Source of the DNA: Neisseriaceae bacterium
Lineage (GTDB): Bacteria; Pseudomonadota; Gammaproteobacteria; Burkholderiales; Neisseriaceae
Direction of reading: 5' to 3'
Length of the DNA: 64,000 nt
Assembly: GCA_016864895.1 (NCBI GenBank)
Contig: CP046107.1
Span: 248,001 to 312,000, forward strand
Shown here: piece after piece, positions 55,685-64,000 of the stretch
Layout of the letters: each line of letters starts with the position of its first letter
How positions within the stretch are numbered: position 1 is the stretch's first letter
Translations under genes and position numbers: made by a program
The notes under the pieces: generated by a model
What the model saw: only the letters and a program-made list of their open reading frames with translations
Told to the model about the DNA's origin: nothing
Database searches by the model: none

Positions 55685-56295
55685 TCAATGTAAGCCTTAT
55701 AAGCAATAAAAGTAAGAATAACAAACTGTAGAGTTGTAAAATACATTTTTTCGTAAAAAAACATAGGTAAAATCAATGTATCTGCCAATATCCACAATAG
55801 CCAATGTTCAATAATCTTCTTAGCCATAAACCACATAGCAGAACAACAAATAGAAGTTGTTAGTATATCAAGGCCAGATGCTAGATTAAACTCAAAATCT
55901 GATTGATAACTATAAATTAAGGTAACAAAGATTATGGCAAGAATAAAAATAATTCCAGCTACCAACCATTGTTTTTTAGTGGCACGAGTGACCTGTAAAG
56001 CAGGTTCACTGTCTACATTTTTTTGAGCCCATAACACCCAACCATAAATACTCATGATGGTATAATAGGCATTAATCAACATGTTACCCCATAAATTATG
56101 TAGGTAAAACATATAAACATAAAGGATCGTACTAACAATTCCGTAAGCAAAAACTAAAATATTTTGTTTTTTTGCAAAAATAACACTAAGTACTCCACAA
56201 AAAACAGCAATTAATTCAATCACTATTAAATGCGTTGGTGTGTTTGCATATTGAGAAAAAAGAACTGTAAACCAAGAGTCCATAAGAAAATCCAT
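55657..56295 (-). CDS. pnuC: Nicotinamide riboside transporter PnuC
   Basis: Inner-membrane facilitator, 212 aa, with about seven membrane segments. PnuC signatures: VFCGVLSVIFAKKQNILVFAYGIVSTILY near residue 32 (seen in parts), NMLINAYYTIMSIYGWVLW near 90, and late WLLWILADTLILPMFFYEKMYFTTLQF. Uptake is driven by phosphorylation of the substrate by the kinase encoded directly downstream. Together they form a two-gene NAD precursor salvage operon. Confidence 0.92.
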   Translation of the reverse strand: MDFLMDSWFTVLFSQYANTPTHLIVIELIAVFCGVLSVIFAKKQNILVFAYGIVSTILYVYMFYLHNLWGNMLINAYYTIMSIYGWVLWAQKNVDSEPALQVTRATKKQWLVAGIIFILAIIFVTLIYSYQSDFEFNLASGLDILTTSICCSAMWFMAKKIIEHWLLWILADTLILPMFFYEKMYFTTLQFVILTFIAYKAYIEWKKYLTKN

Positions 56296-56331
56296 TCAAA
56301 GCGTTACAAAATAGTTATCATTCAACATGAT

Positions 56332-56748
56332 TTAACTCAAATTTTTACTAGATGGCTGAGTCTCAGCAGCTTTTTTGACAGAACAACGATTTAAGGCATG
56401 TTGCTGCTGCTGTTCTGTGATGACTCCTTTCAATGAACCTGTCAAATCAAATCTGTTACCACCTTTTGACAAAACTTTTATATATCTAGGCTTTCTACAA
56501 TGTATAAATAAAAACCTAACAATAAGTTCTGGTTTATACTGGGGTGATAATTCTTTTAGTAAATCCTTATCAATCTGTAAAGCCAACGGTTTAAATTTTC
56601 TAAATACCTCGTATTTAGAATATATATGATTCGAAATCATTTGGAGTTGTTTCTTTTTACTCAAGTTTTTCACTGCCGACTGAAAGGCTGATACCATAGA
56701 AGTTGGCTGACTAACTTTATTATCTTGGCTCATATTAATTAACTTCAT
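56332..56748 (-). CDS. proQ: ProQ/FinO-domain RNA chaperone, minimal type
   Basis: RNA-binding protein, 138 aa, with the FinO domain and little else. KKKQLQMISNHIYSKYEVFR, FKPLALQIDKDLLKEL, IHCRKPRYIKVLSKGGNRFDL and GVITEQQQQHAL align closely with the minimal ProQ of Neisseria meningitidis, a global sRNA/mRNA binder. No long linker or C-terminal Tudor-like domain as in E. coli ProQ. Start by first Met; an internal Met at codon 6 (MSQDNK) is possible. It lies between the lipoprotein gene upstream and pnuC downstream. Confidence 0.92.
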   Translation of the reverse strand: MKLINMSQDNKVSQPTSMVSAFQSAVKNLSKKKQLQMISNHIYSKYEVFRKFKPLALQIDKDLLKELSPQYKPELIVRFLFIHCRKPRYIKVLSKGGNRFDLTGSLKGVITEQQQQHALNRCSVKKAAETQPSSKNLS

Positions 56749-56757
56749 ATTATAAAA

Positions 56758-57186
56758 TTATTTACAAACATCTAACAATTGATACCACAGCTTAGAAACA
56801 AACTGAATCCCATTTCTGTATAACTCTAGAACAGAATTAGTTGATCCAACCTTAACAATACGTACATACATACCTTCACTATTTGAATAAGGATTCCGTA
56901 AGATAACAATATTTGAGTAATCTGTCAACTCAACTTCTTCTATAAATTGTGGTGGAATACCTAGATAGGTCAACATATTATTTTTAATACAGTTCTGAGC
57001 TATTCTTGCATTAAATTTAGACGGTATTATTTTTAAAGGTGCCTCATTACTTGGTACTCTGGTAGATATAGTCTTTGTTACTTTAGGTTTAGAGCTCTTA
57101 TTAGGAATAGAACGAGATCGGGGAGTTTGACATGCTGATAGAATAAGACCTATTAACGGGAAAAGAAACCAATATTTTTTTAACAC
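56758..57186 (-). CDS. Hypothetical lipoprotein
   Basis: Length 142 aa from a GTG start, which I prefer to the in-frame ATG at 57228 because GAGG lies 8 bases before the GTG and the protein then begins LKKYWFLFPLIGLILSAC, a proper lipoprotein signal with lipobox LSAC. The mature part has a Ser/Pro/Lys-rich linker (TPRSRSIPNKSSKPKVTK) and a small domain with NCIKNNMLTYLGIPPQFI and SNIVILRNPYSNSEGMYVRI. Family not recognised. It is divergent from ubiX and 9 bases before proQ, probably cotranscribed with it. Confidence 0.7.
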   Translation of the reverse strand: MLKKYWFLFPLIGLILSACQTPRSRSIPNKSSKPKVTKTISTRVPSNEAPLKIIPSKFNARIAQNCIKNNMLTYLGIPPQFIEEVELTDYSNIVILRNPYSNSEGMYVRIVKVGSTNSVLELYRNGIQFVSKLWYQLLDVCK

Positions 57187-57220
57187 AATTATATCCTCGA
57201 TTACGATGTTTTTTATGATA

Positions 57221-57256
57221 ATATGCATTGATTACTTGATATGCATTAATTGCTTG
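57221..57256 (+). repeat. 18-bp imperfect tandem repeat between divergent genes
   Basis: ATATGCATTGATTACTTG (57221-57238) followed directly by ATATGCATTAATTGCTTG (57239-57256), two mismatches. It lies in the 104-base gap between the lipoprotein gene and ubiX, a natural place for a regulator. Confidence 0.75.
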
Positions 57257-57290
57257 ACGTAAATTCTAACATATAAATTATTGATATTCT

Positions 57291-57896
57291 ATGACAAGAA
57301 AAAAAATACTAATTGCTATGACAGGTGCTTCCGGGGCGCCCTATACAAAAAAATTACTTCAATTTTTGATTAACACACCTCATCAGATCTATTTTGTTTA
57401 TTCTAAGGCCGCCCAAATTGTTGCTAAACAAGAGCTGAACTGGAGTCTCAGTGAGAACTTAGAAAATAGTAAATTATTTTTGAAAGAAAATTTCCAATCT
57501 CCATTAGTTAATCTAACCCTTGTAGGTATAGAAGACTGGTTTAGTTGTGTTGCTTCAGGTTCTAATACCGTAGACAGCATGTTAATATGTCCTTGTAGCA
57601 TGGGGACGCTTTCAGCTATCGCTCATGGATTATCTGATAACTTAATTGAAAGGGCTGCAGATGTCGTTTTAAAAGAAAATAAACAACTGATTTTAGTACC
57701 TAGAGAAATGCCTTTCTCTAATATTCATTTAGAAAATATGTTAAAACTTAGTCAAATTGGTGTTGAAATTATTCCGCCAATACCGGGTTTTTATCATAAG
57801 CCTACAAAAATTGAAGATTTAATTGACTTTGTTGTAATAAGAATTTTAAAACACATAGGTATTACAATTCCTCAAGCTCTCCAATGGGGGGAATAG
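57291..57896 (+). CDS. ubiX: Flavin prenyltransferase UbiX
   Basis: Makes prenylated FMN, the cofactor of the UbiD decarboxylase in ubiquinone synthesis. Length 201 aa. KILIAMTGASGAPYTKKLLQ at the start, VASGSNTVDSMLICPCSMGTLSAIAHG near residue 85 (the SGS and CPCS motifs), RAADVVLKENKQLILVPREMP, and PPIPGFYHKP near the end. UbiD is not in the window. Convergent with ppk1. Confidence 0.94.
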   Translation: MTRKKILIAMTGASGAPYTKKLLQFLINTPHQIYFVYSKAAQIVAKQELNWSLSENLENSKLFLKENFQSPLVNLTLVGIEDWFSCVASGSNTVDSMLICPCSMGTLSAIAHGLSDNLIERAADVVLKENKQLILVPREMPFSNIHLENMLKLSQIGVEIIPPIPGFYHKPTKIEDLIDFVVIRILKHIGITIPQALQWGE

Positions 57897-57933
57897 GTAT
57901 TGCTTTCTCCACATGGTGAAAACATCAGTAAAA

Positions 57934-59997
57934 TTAATGGTCTATCAATAAATTAAACAATTCATCATGTAGGTTAATTGCTCTGTCATTTTTGTTGAAA
58001 GCCACTCGACTATAACTACCATCTCCCAACATTTCCCAAGCACACTGGTTATCCTCTAGAGCTAGAGTAAAACCCTCATTAATAACTCTCTTTTTAATTG
58101 ACTCATCCAATATTGGCACACAAGTTTCTACCCGACCCAACATATTACGTGACATCCAATCAGCACTAGATATATAAGTATTTTCAGCACCATTATTATA
58201 GAAATAGAATACTCTAGAGTGTTCAAGCAATCGACCAATAACAGAGCGTACTCGAATATTTTCAGACAAATTAGCTACTTGAGGTTTTAGGGTGCAAATA
58301 CCTCTTACAATTAAATCAATTTCTACACCAGCTTGAGACGCTTCATACAGTGCTTCTACTAGCTTAGGTTCTACAAGTGAATTCATTTTAGCCATAATTT
58401 TAGCAGGTTTGCCTTGTCGAGCATTCTCAATTTCCCTTTTTATTGAATCAAGCAACAGCTTGTGCAAAGTAAAAGGGCTTTGATACATCTTTTTTAGTTG
58501 CCCCGCATGTCCTAAACCAGTTATTTGTATAAAGATCTCGTTCATATCTGCTGTAATATCAGGATCTGCTGTTAATAAGCAAAAATCAGTATACAACTTA
58601 GAAGTTCCTTGATGGTAATTACCTGTGCCTAGATGCCCATAACGCTTTAGTTCATTATCTTCTTTTCGAACAACCAGAATCATTTTAGCATGAACTTTAT
58701 AACCAACAACCCCATAAACTACATGAGCACCCGCATCTTCCAACCTATTAGCCCAATAAACATTAGCTTCTTCATCAAATCTAGCCATTAATTCAACAAC
58801 TACAGTTACTTCTTTGCCTGAAAAGGCGGCTGCAATTAATGCTTTGATAATGTCCGAATTTGAACCTGTACGATAAATAGTCATTTTAATAGCTACTACT
58901 TTCGGATCTTTAGATGCCGCTTGAATAAAATCCACCACTGGTTGAAATGATTGATAGGGATGATGTAAGAGAATATCTTGCTCACGAAAAATATCAAAAA
59001 TCGAACTCTCATTTTTGAAAATTTCCGGAATACTGGGTATTTTCGGGGGAAATTTCAAATCAGGACGATTGATCATGTCCGGAACTGAAATTAAGCGAAT
59101 CAAATTAACAGGGCCATTAACTCGATAGACTTCATCATCTTCTAATTTAAATAATTTAGTTAAATAGTTAACTAGTCTCTCAGGACAATTAGTCGCAACT
59201 TCCAAACGTACTGCCTTGCCATACTGTCGTTCGTGTAGCTCCCCTTGAACAGCCAATAATAAATCCTTTAAATCATCATCATCAACTATCAATTCACTAT
59301 CTCTCGTTAATCTAAATTGGTAACATCCTTTGACGTTCATCCCTAAAAATACATCCTGGATACGATCATGAATGATGGAAGATAAAAATACAAGGCTGTC
59401 TGTATTATTCGAAAGGTGTTCAGGCAATTTAACAACCCTTGGTAAAATACGAGGTGCTTGAACAACAGCTAGATTGGTAGGACGACCAAAAGCATCACTA
59501 CCTTCCAATTCAATTATAAAGTTCAAAGACTTATTTGATAATTTAGGAAATGGATGGGCTGGATCGAGTCCAATAGGGGTAATAACAGGCTTAATCTGTT
59601 GGTTAAAATATTCTTCAATCCATTCAGATTGCTCTTGTGTCCATTCTTCTCTTTTTAAAAAAATAATCCTTTCTGCTCTTAACGCAGGAATTATATTATT
59701 ATTTAATAATTTATATTGTTCATCAATTAAAATCCTTGCTTTTTGCCTAACATTTTTTAATATTTCACTAGGCGTTTCTCCATTAAGGAGAGGTGAGTCA
59801 GGATTTAACTTATCTAATCTTTTTAAGGCTGCAATTCTTACCTCAAAAAATTCATCTAGATTAGAAGAAACAATCGATAAAAATTTTAGGCGCTCCAGTA
59901 GAGGGGTACTTTCATGTAAGGCTTGTGCCAAAACTCTCTTATTAAATTCAATTAGACTTGATTCACGACAAAGGATATTACTATTAATAGGATTCAT
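57934..59997 (-). CDS. ppk: Polyphosphate kinase 1
   Basis: Makes long-chain polyphosphate from ATP, 687 aa (E. coli 688). N-terminal helical domain SLIEFNKRVLAQALHESTPLLERLKFLSI (in parts), then LNFIIELEG and the PLD-like catalytic halves: VAIKMTIYRTGSNSDIIKALIAAA near residue 370, KVHAKMILVVRKE near 430 with the autophosphorylated His, GTGNYHQGTSKLYTDFCLLT, then RVRSVIGRLLEHSRVFYFYN with the second catalytic His. Downstream of yggX on the same strand. Confidence 0.96.
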   Translation of the reverse strand: MNPINSNILCRESSLIEFNKRVLAQALHESTPLLERLKFLSIVSSNLDEFFEVRIAALKRLDKLNPDSPLLNGETPSEILKNVRQKARILIDEQYKLLNNNIIPALRAERIIFLKREEWTQEQSEWIEEYFNQQIKPVITPIGLDPAHPFPKLSNKSLNFIIELEGSDAFGRPTNLAVVQAPRILPRVVKLPEHLSNNTDSLVFLSSIIHDRIQDVFLGMNVKGCYQFRLTRDSELIVDDDDLKDLLLAVQGELHERQYGKAVRLEVATNCPERLVNYLTKLFKLEDDEVYRVNGPVNLIRLISVPDMINRPDLKFPPKIPSIPEIFKNESSIFDIFREQDILLHHPYQSFQPVVDFIQAASKDPKVVAIKMTIYRTGSNSDIIKALIAAAFSGKEVTVVVELMARFDEEANVYWANRLEDAGAHVVYGVVGYKVHAKMILVVRKEDNELKRYGHLGTGNYHQGTSKLYTDFCLLTADPDITADMNEIFIQITGLGHAGQLKKMYQSPFTLHKLLLDSIKREIENARQGKPAKIMAKMNSLVEPKLVEALYEASQAGVEIDLIVRGICTLKPQVANLSENIRVRSVIGRLLEHSRVFYFYNNGAENTYISSADWMSRNMLGRVETCVPILDESIKKRVINEGFTLALEDNQCAWEMLGDGSYSRVAFNKNDRAINLHDELFNLLIDH

Positions 59998-60041
59998 TTT
60001 AATTTACTCATTTTATATAAACCTAAATACCCAAATCCTTT

Positions 60042-60296
60042 TTAGAGGATATTACCAGCTGAATTATCACTAAAGAAAAAATTCTCCATTTGCTGTAGTA
60101 GATATTTTCTTGCTGTAGCATCAGAAAGATTTAAACGATTCTCATTAATCAGCATCGTTTGATATCTCGTCCACTCATCCCAAGCTTCTTGAGATATATT
60201 TTCATATATTCTTTTTCCTATTTCATTAGGAAACGGGGGGAATTTTAGACCTGTAGCTTCTTTTTTCAGTCTAACACAATAAATTATTCTAGACAT
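60042..60296 (-). CDS. yggX: Fe(2+)-trafficking protein YggX
   Basis: Small iron-related protein, 84 aa (E. coli 90). [22 protein letters not shown], then [41 protein letters not shown] and QMENFFF are close to the family profile, including the single Cys near the start. Thought to protect Fe-S clusters from oxidation. It is upstream of ppk1 by 44 bases, and divergent from glmM. Confidence 0.94.
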   Translation of the reverse strand: MSRIIYCVRLKKEATGLKFPPFPNEIGKRIYENISQEAWDEWTRYQTMLINENRLNLSDATARKYLLQQMENFFFSDNSAGNIL

Positions 60297-60456
60297 TCTA
60301 ACTCCTTTTAATTATTTTACTTTAATTATAAAAGAAAAATGATATTAAGCCTATCACAATCAGAATTCAAATGGTAACATTAGCAGATATTAAATTAAGG
60401 CGTCAAATAATATAGTAATTTTACTTTAATGCCCAATGATGTAGAAATTAAGTCAT

Positions 60457-61791
60457 ATGAAAAAAAAATATTTTGGAACAGATGGAATACGTGGAAAAGT
60501 TGGAAGTTCAATTATTACACCAGAATTTATTTTAAAATTAGGTAATGCCGCCGGCAGAGTACTAGTAAATCATAATCAACGTCAAGAACCAACGATTATT
60601 ATTGGTAAGGATACAAGAATATCGGGATACATGTTAGAGGCTGCTTTACAAGCAGGGTTAACCTCTGCAGGTATTCGAGTTTTACTAACAGGACCTCTGC
60701 CAACACCAGGAATCTCGTATCTAACAAAAGCCTTAAGATTAAATGCCGGAGTCATGTTGTCAGCTTCTCATAATGTTTATTCTGATAACGGTATTAAATT
60801 CTTTACTGAAGATGGTTTAAAACTATCAGATGAGATAGAGCTGGAAATTGAAAAAGCACTGGGTGAACCAATGAGTTATGTTTCGCCTAATCAATTTGGT
60901 AGAGCAAAACGTATTGATGGCGCAGCAGAACGCTATATTGAGTTCTGTAAGAGTACATTTCCCTCTAATTTTGATTTGTATACTCTGAAAATTGTTGTGG
61001 ATACAGCCAATGGCGCAGGTTATCACGTAGCACCTAAAGTATTTCATGAATTAGGTGCTCAAGTTATTAGTATTGGTGCCTCACCCAATGGATTTAATAT
61101 TAATGATAAAGTAGGTGCAACCCATATTCAAACTCTACAGGCTGCTGTGCTTGAAAATAAAGCAGATTACGGCATTGCTATTGACGGTGATGGTGACCGC
61201 TTAATTATGGTAGATAAAGATGGTTTCATTTACGATGGTGATTCTCTTGTCTACATCATTGCAAAATCTCGTCAATACACAAATACATTAAAAGGAGGTG
61301 TTGTTGGTACTGTTATGACTAATATGGCGATGGAACAGGCTCTAAATAACATGTCAATCGAATTTGAACGTTCCCAAGTAGGTGATCGTTACGTACTGGA
61401 AAAATTATTAGAAAGACAATGGGAAGTAGGGGGAGAAGCTTCTGGCCATATTTTATGCTTAGATAAACATATTACTGGTGATGGAATCATTTCTGCCCTA
61501 CAGGTGTTTTCCTCACTAAAAATATTAAACCAAAATTTAAATTCTATTCGTGATGATTGGATTCCTTATCCTCAAATTATGCAAAATATACGGGTGGATC
61601 CTTCTTCTAATTGGCAAGAAAAATCAAAAAAAGCTATTGAACAAGTTGAAAAACAATTAGAAGGTGGCATGGGTAGGGTGGTAGTAAGGGCATCAGGAAC
61701 AGAACCAGTTGTTAGAGTAATGGTAGAAGCTAAAAAATTTGACCAAGCAAAAAAATTAGTTCAATCCATAGCTCACGCAATGACTGCTTAA
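60457..61791 (+). CDS. glmM: Phosphoglucosamine mutase
   Basis: Interconverts glucosamine-6-phosphate and glucosamine-1-phosphate for UDP-GlcNAc and cell-wall synthesis. Length 444 aa (E. coli 445). KYFGTDGIRGKVG at the start, active-site serine in GVMLSASHNVYSDNGIKFF near residue 102 (the usual HNP/HNx Pro is Val here), metal loop IDGDGDRLIMVD near 242, GEASGHILCLD and the phosphate-binding RASGTEPVVRVMVE. The codons after ATG are a run of nine A. It begins a plus-strand series with dedA, HIT and a lipoprotein. Confidence 0.96.
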   Translation: MKKKYFGTDGIRGKVGSSIITPEFILKLGNAAGRVLVNHNQRQEPTIIIGKDTRISGYMLEAALQAGLTSAGIRVLLTGPLPTPGISYLTKALRLNAGVMLSASHNVYSDNGIKFFTEDGLKLSDEIELEIEKALGEPMSYVSPNQFGRAKRIDGAAERYIEFCKSTFPSNFDLYTLKIVVDTANGAGYHVAPKVFHELGAQVISIGASPNGFNINDKVGATHIQTLQAAVLENKADYGIAIDGDGDRLIMVDKDGFIYDGDSLVYIIAKSRQYTNTLKGGVVGTVMTNMAMEQALNNMSIEFERSQVGDRYVLEKLLERQWEVGGEASGHILCLDKHITGDGIISALQVFSSLKILNQNLNSIRDDWIPYPQIMQNIRVDPSSNWQEKSKKAIEQVEKQLEGGMGRVVVRASGTEPVVRVMVEAKKFDQAKKLVQSIAHAMTA

Positions 61792-61810
61792 TTGATAAAG
61801 GAACATTAAA

Positions 61811-62431
61811 TTGCTCGATTATTTAGAAGTATTTTTCTCAACCTATGGTTATTTATCGGTTTTTTCTGTGCTTATCCTCTGTGGATTGGGGTTACCCATT
61901 CCAGAAGATATCACCTTGATTGCAGGTGGTATCATATCAGGGCTGGGACAAGCAGACCTATTGACTATGATTTTTATTGGAATAGCTGGCGTGTTGATAG
62001 GTGATGGACTAATGTTTACTTTGGGAAAAGCTTTAGGCCCTAGAGTTCTAAATTCTCGCTGGATAGCAAAAATTATGACGTCTAAAAATTACGAAAGTAT
62101 TATTCAGCAAAAATTTGATAAATACGGTAATGGTGTGATTTTTGTAGCGAGGTTTTTACCCGTTTTGAGAACACCTATTTATATTACTGCTGGTATGAGT
62201 GGTAAAATTTCTTATATAAAGTTCATCTTGATGGATGGTTTTGCTACTTTAATTTCAGTACCTATATGGATTTGTCTTGGGCACTATGGTGCAGAAAAAA
62301 AAGAGTTACTATTGGGAATGATAAGTAATTTCAAAATTATTATTTTTATTTTGTTAGGTATATTATTTATAATAATTGCTATACGCTGGCGTAAGAAGCA
62401 TCAAAAAAAAATTAGTAGAAGTAGACAATGA
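61811..62431 (+). CDS. DedA-family membrane protein
   Basis: Inner-membrane protein, 206 aa, with the SNARE-associated/DedA domain: LCGLGLPIPEDITLIAGGIISG (acidic residue in the membrane), GVLIGDGLMFTLGKALGPRVL, FDKYGNGVIFVARFLPVLRTPIYITAGM (in parts; the conserved R) and a last membrane segment near residue 180. Members act as flippases for undecaprenyl phosphate or phospholipids. TTG start with AAAGGAA upstream; 19 bases after glmM. Confidence 0.88.
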   Translation: MLDYLEVFFSTYGYLSVFSVLILCGLGLPIPEDITLIAGGIISGLGQADLLTMIFIGIAGVLIGDGLMFTLGKALGPRVLNSRWIAKIMTSKNYESIIQQKFDKYGNGVIFVARFLPVLRTPIYITAGMSGKISYIKFILMDGFATLISVPIWICLGHYGAEKKELLLGMISNFKIIIFILLGILFIIIAIRWRKKHQKKISRSRQ

Positions 62432-62498
62432 AAACAATCCCACTAACTCAAGTAACTTAACAGATTAAATTTTAAGTGTAATATTTTAAGGAAAAGAA

Positions 62499-62900
62499 AT
62501 GTCTTCTATTTTCACACAAATTATTAATGGCGATATTCCAAGTTATAAAGTTTATGAAACAGATAGATTTATCGCAATCCTAGATATTAACCCCAATACT
62601 AAAGGACATACACTATGTATCCCTAAAGAAGAAACCAACATAATATTTGATATGGCATCAAAAGATTACCTAGATCTAATGCAATTTACTTATCAAGTAG
62701 CTCAAGCAATAGGTAAAACTATACCTTGTAAGAGAGTTGGTATGGCTGTTGTCGGGTTAGAGGTTCCCCATGTACATGTCCATTTGATACCGATTAATGA
62801 AATGCATGAAATGACCTTTCAAACAAAAAAGCAAGTAAGCCCCGAAGAAATGCAAGCTATTGCTAAAGCGATTCATGATAGTATTTTAATAAATATATAA
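62499..62900 (+). CDS. HIT-family nucleotide hydrolase (HinT-like)
   Basis: Purine-nucleoside phosphoramidase-like protein, 133 aa. SSIFTQIINGDIPSYKVYET, FIAILDINPNTKGHTLCIPK, and the histidine triad VPHVHVHLIPI near residue 95. It has a longer C-terminal part than E. coli HinT (119 aa). AAGGAAAAG before the ATG. Confidence 0.93.
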   Translation: MSSIFTQIINGDIPSYKVYETDRFIAILDINPNTKGHTLCIPKEETNIIFDMASKDYLDLMQFTYQVAQAIGKTIPCKRVGMAVVGLEVPHVHVHLIPINEMHEMTFQTKKQVSPEEMQAIAKAIHDSILINI

Positions 62901-62905
62901 ACCTT

Positions 62906-63838
62906 ATGAAAGTAATAAAAAATATAATATTGCTAATCTCAAGTTTATGCTTACTTTCAGCATGTGATTACTTTGATAAAAATAAATCGCCTTTATTTAA
63001 AAGTAATGCAACTATCAAGAATGATATCTATCATTTTGAAATGACAGCAGAAGATAAAGCTATCTATAACAATTACTTAGATAATTTAACTTCTCAAGAA
63101 CGTAAAGAAAGAAACAACTACTACTGTGGCACATTAGCCAATAAAATAATTAAGTTCCCAAAACAGTTTATGTTTATGCCAATGGGATATGCAGACATTA
63201 GCTTTCTAGAACAAAATGGTTGGAAAGCTAATATGCGTTGGTGTAATGACCGTATCATTAGTTATAGTATTGTAATAGATTGGCCAGAATTAGAGCCAGG
63301 GAGAAGTAAATATAGATTTGATAAGTTAGATTGGGGAACCTATGATCAATATTTAGTTACTTCTCAAAATCAGGAAAATGTGGATTATAGTAATGCAGTT
63401 ATCTATGTTTTTGGTCAATTAGACCAATTTGGTGATGAAATAATTCGTAATAATCCTAAAAATTTAAGACCTTATCTAGAAAGTTTATTTAAAAAATATA
63501 AAATCACTAGTAATAATAAAGCTATTGTTAGAAAAGACCTAAATTTAGAACAATTGGATATTCCTGTATCTGAAGATAAAATCTTTGCTGTCTATTGGCA
63601 TAGAACCAAAAATAATCAAGCCGATCTAGTAATTGAATGCAAGCCAGTCCCTGATAAATTATTTTCTTGGTGTACTTCGTATTTCTTTCCCAAAAACATA
63701 CCAAATGTTATATCTTCATTTATAGTTACCGAAGATAATTTAGCTAATTGGCCTGAACTGATTAAAAAATCAGAAAAGTTATTTAACTCATTTTTACTAA
63801 AGAATGAGTCTGATAAAAAAAAGAAAAAGAAAAAGTAA
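62906..63838 (+). CDS. Hypothetical lipoprotein with poly-lysine tail
   Basis: Length 310 aa. Lipoprotein signal IILLISSLCLLSAC (Cys20). The mature protein is not recognised. It is rich in aromatic residues, with FMFMPMGYADISFLEQNGWK, MRWCNDRIISYSIVIDWPEL and CKPVPDKLFSWCTSYFFPKN; four later Cys could pair. It ends in seven lysines encoded by an A-rich stretch (63817-63837). Six bases after the HIT gene. The gene is convincingly coding; function unknown. Confidence 0.75.
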   Translation: MKVIKNIILLISSLCLLSACDYFDKNKSPLFKSNATIKNDIYHFEMTAEDKAIYNNYLDNLTSQERKERNNYYCGTLANKIIKFPKQFMFMPMGYADISFLEQNGWKANMRWCNDRIISYSIVIDWPELEPGRSKYRFDKLDWGTYDQYLVTSQNQENVDYSNAVIYVFGQLDQFGDEIIRNNPKNLRPYLESLFKKYKITSNNKAIVRKDLNLEQLDIPVSEDKIFAVYWHRTKNNQADLVIECKPVPDKLFSWCTSYFFPKNIPNVISSFIVTEDNLANWPELIKKSEKLFNSFLLKNESDKKKKKKK

Positions 63839-63928
63839 GATATGATATGATAGATTAAAATCTAATTTCGCATAATATATATTATGTTAAATTTTTAAAC
63901 ATTGGTTGCCAGCCAGTGTATAGAGTTC

Positions 63929-63999
63929 AGTACTCAAAACAATAAAACAGTACTAATTATTGTTAATATTTTAGTACTACAAAACGATATTAAAGTACT
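63929..63999. repeat. Four AGTACT palindromes at about 21-bp spacing
   Basis: AGTACT at 63929-63934, 63949-63954, 63973-63978 and 63994-63999, with centre-to-centre distances of 20, 24 and 21 bases, about two helical turns. The spacers after copies 1 and 3 are alike (CAAAACAATAAAAC and ACAAAACGATATTAA). This looks like an operator array for the gene beyond the window edge. Confidence 0.7.
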
Positions 64000-64000
64000 T

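Noticed and set aside
59474-60073. Long ORF (199 codons) antisense to ppk1
   Set aside because: Mirror of a highly conserved gene in another frame; the protein is low-complexity, has no ribosome site and no independent context.

Overview
The window reads as a chromosome segment of an AT-rich (about one third G+C, judged by eye) Gram-negative bacterium, most likely a betaproteobacterium related to Neisseriaceae. The clues are a minimal Neisseria-type ProQ, a Neisseria-like PriB between rpsF and rpsR, a dnaA-dnaN-gyrB block without recF, a two-lipoyl-domain AceF and the RapZ, PqiABC and YggX proteins. A-rich homopolymers, weak Shine-Dalgarno sequences, TTG starts and decayed mobile elements suggest a host-associated lineage under AT pressure, but most genes are intact. 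I saw no rRNA, tRNA, CRISPR array or complete insertion sequence, and no copies of the canonical neisserial DNA uptake sequence.

Layout. 1-5.8 kb: a beta-oxidation cluster, fadE (cut by the window edge), a FadB-like multifunctional protein and fadA, closed by a clear terminator. 5.8-6.4 kb: non-coding, with a possible transposase scrap. 6.4-8.5 kb: a LemA lipoprotein with two TPM-domain proteins. 8.6-14 kb: prfA (-) and the large helicase hrpA (+). 14-18.5 kb, minus strand: an NTF2-like protein, a TraB/GumN lipoprotein with a suspicious start, an O6-alkylguanine methyltransferase, and a fieF-msrB-arsC-small ORF operon. 18.7-24.6 kb: panP (beta-alanine synthesis) convergent with aceF-aceE. 24.7-32 kb: aroC, xthA, an AT-rich gap, then dnaA-dnaN-gyrB. 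32-36 kb, minus strand: a spermidine-synthase-like gene behind potG-potH-potI. 36.6-40 kb: pqiABC. 40-44 kb: a 730-base eroded gap, rapZ, a YlqF/RbgA GTPase, a decayed TnpB and scpB. 44-47.7 kb: an OPT transporter, then rpsF-priB-rpsR-rplI. 47.7-53 kb: mltB, dnaX, ybaB, recR, grxB and tonB behind Fur-like boxes. 53.4-53.8 kb: a solitary exported protein made of four 27-residue repeats. 54-60.3 kb: a CoxE-like VWA protein, an NrK/PnuC salvage pair, proQ, a lipoprotein, ubiX, ppk1 and yggX. 60.4-63.8 kb: glmM, DedA, HIT and a lipoprotein. The window ends in an array of AGTACT palindromes.

How the genes work together. Fad enzymes and pyruvate dehydrogenase both feed acetyl-CoA. PanP makes beta-alanine for pantothenate/CoA, and PnuC with the NadR-like kinase salvages nicotinamide riboside for NAD. 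MsrB, Grx2, YggX, FieF and Fur-type control of tonB point to redox and iron management. DnaA, DnaN, GyrB, DnaX, RecR and YbaB form a replication/repair set.

The observations I rate highest are an 11-A run in dnaX placed exactly where slippage would give a gamma-like truncated subunit, the exported repeat protein with its own promoter and terminator, the phased AGTACT palindromes at the right edge, and the out-of-frame start of the TraB/GumN lipoprotein at an A6 tract.
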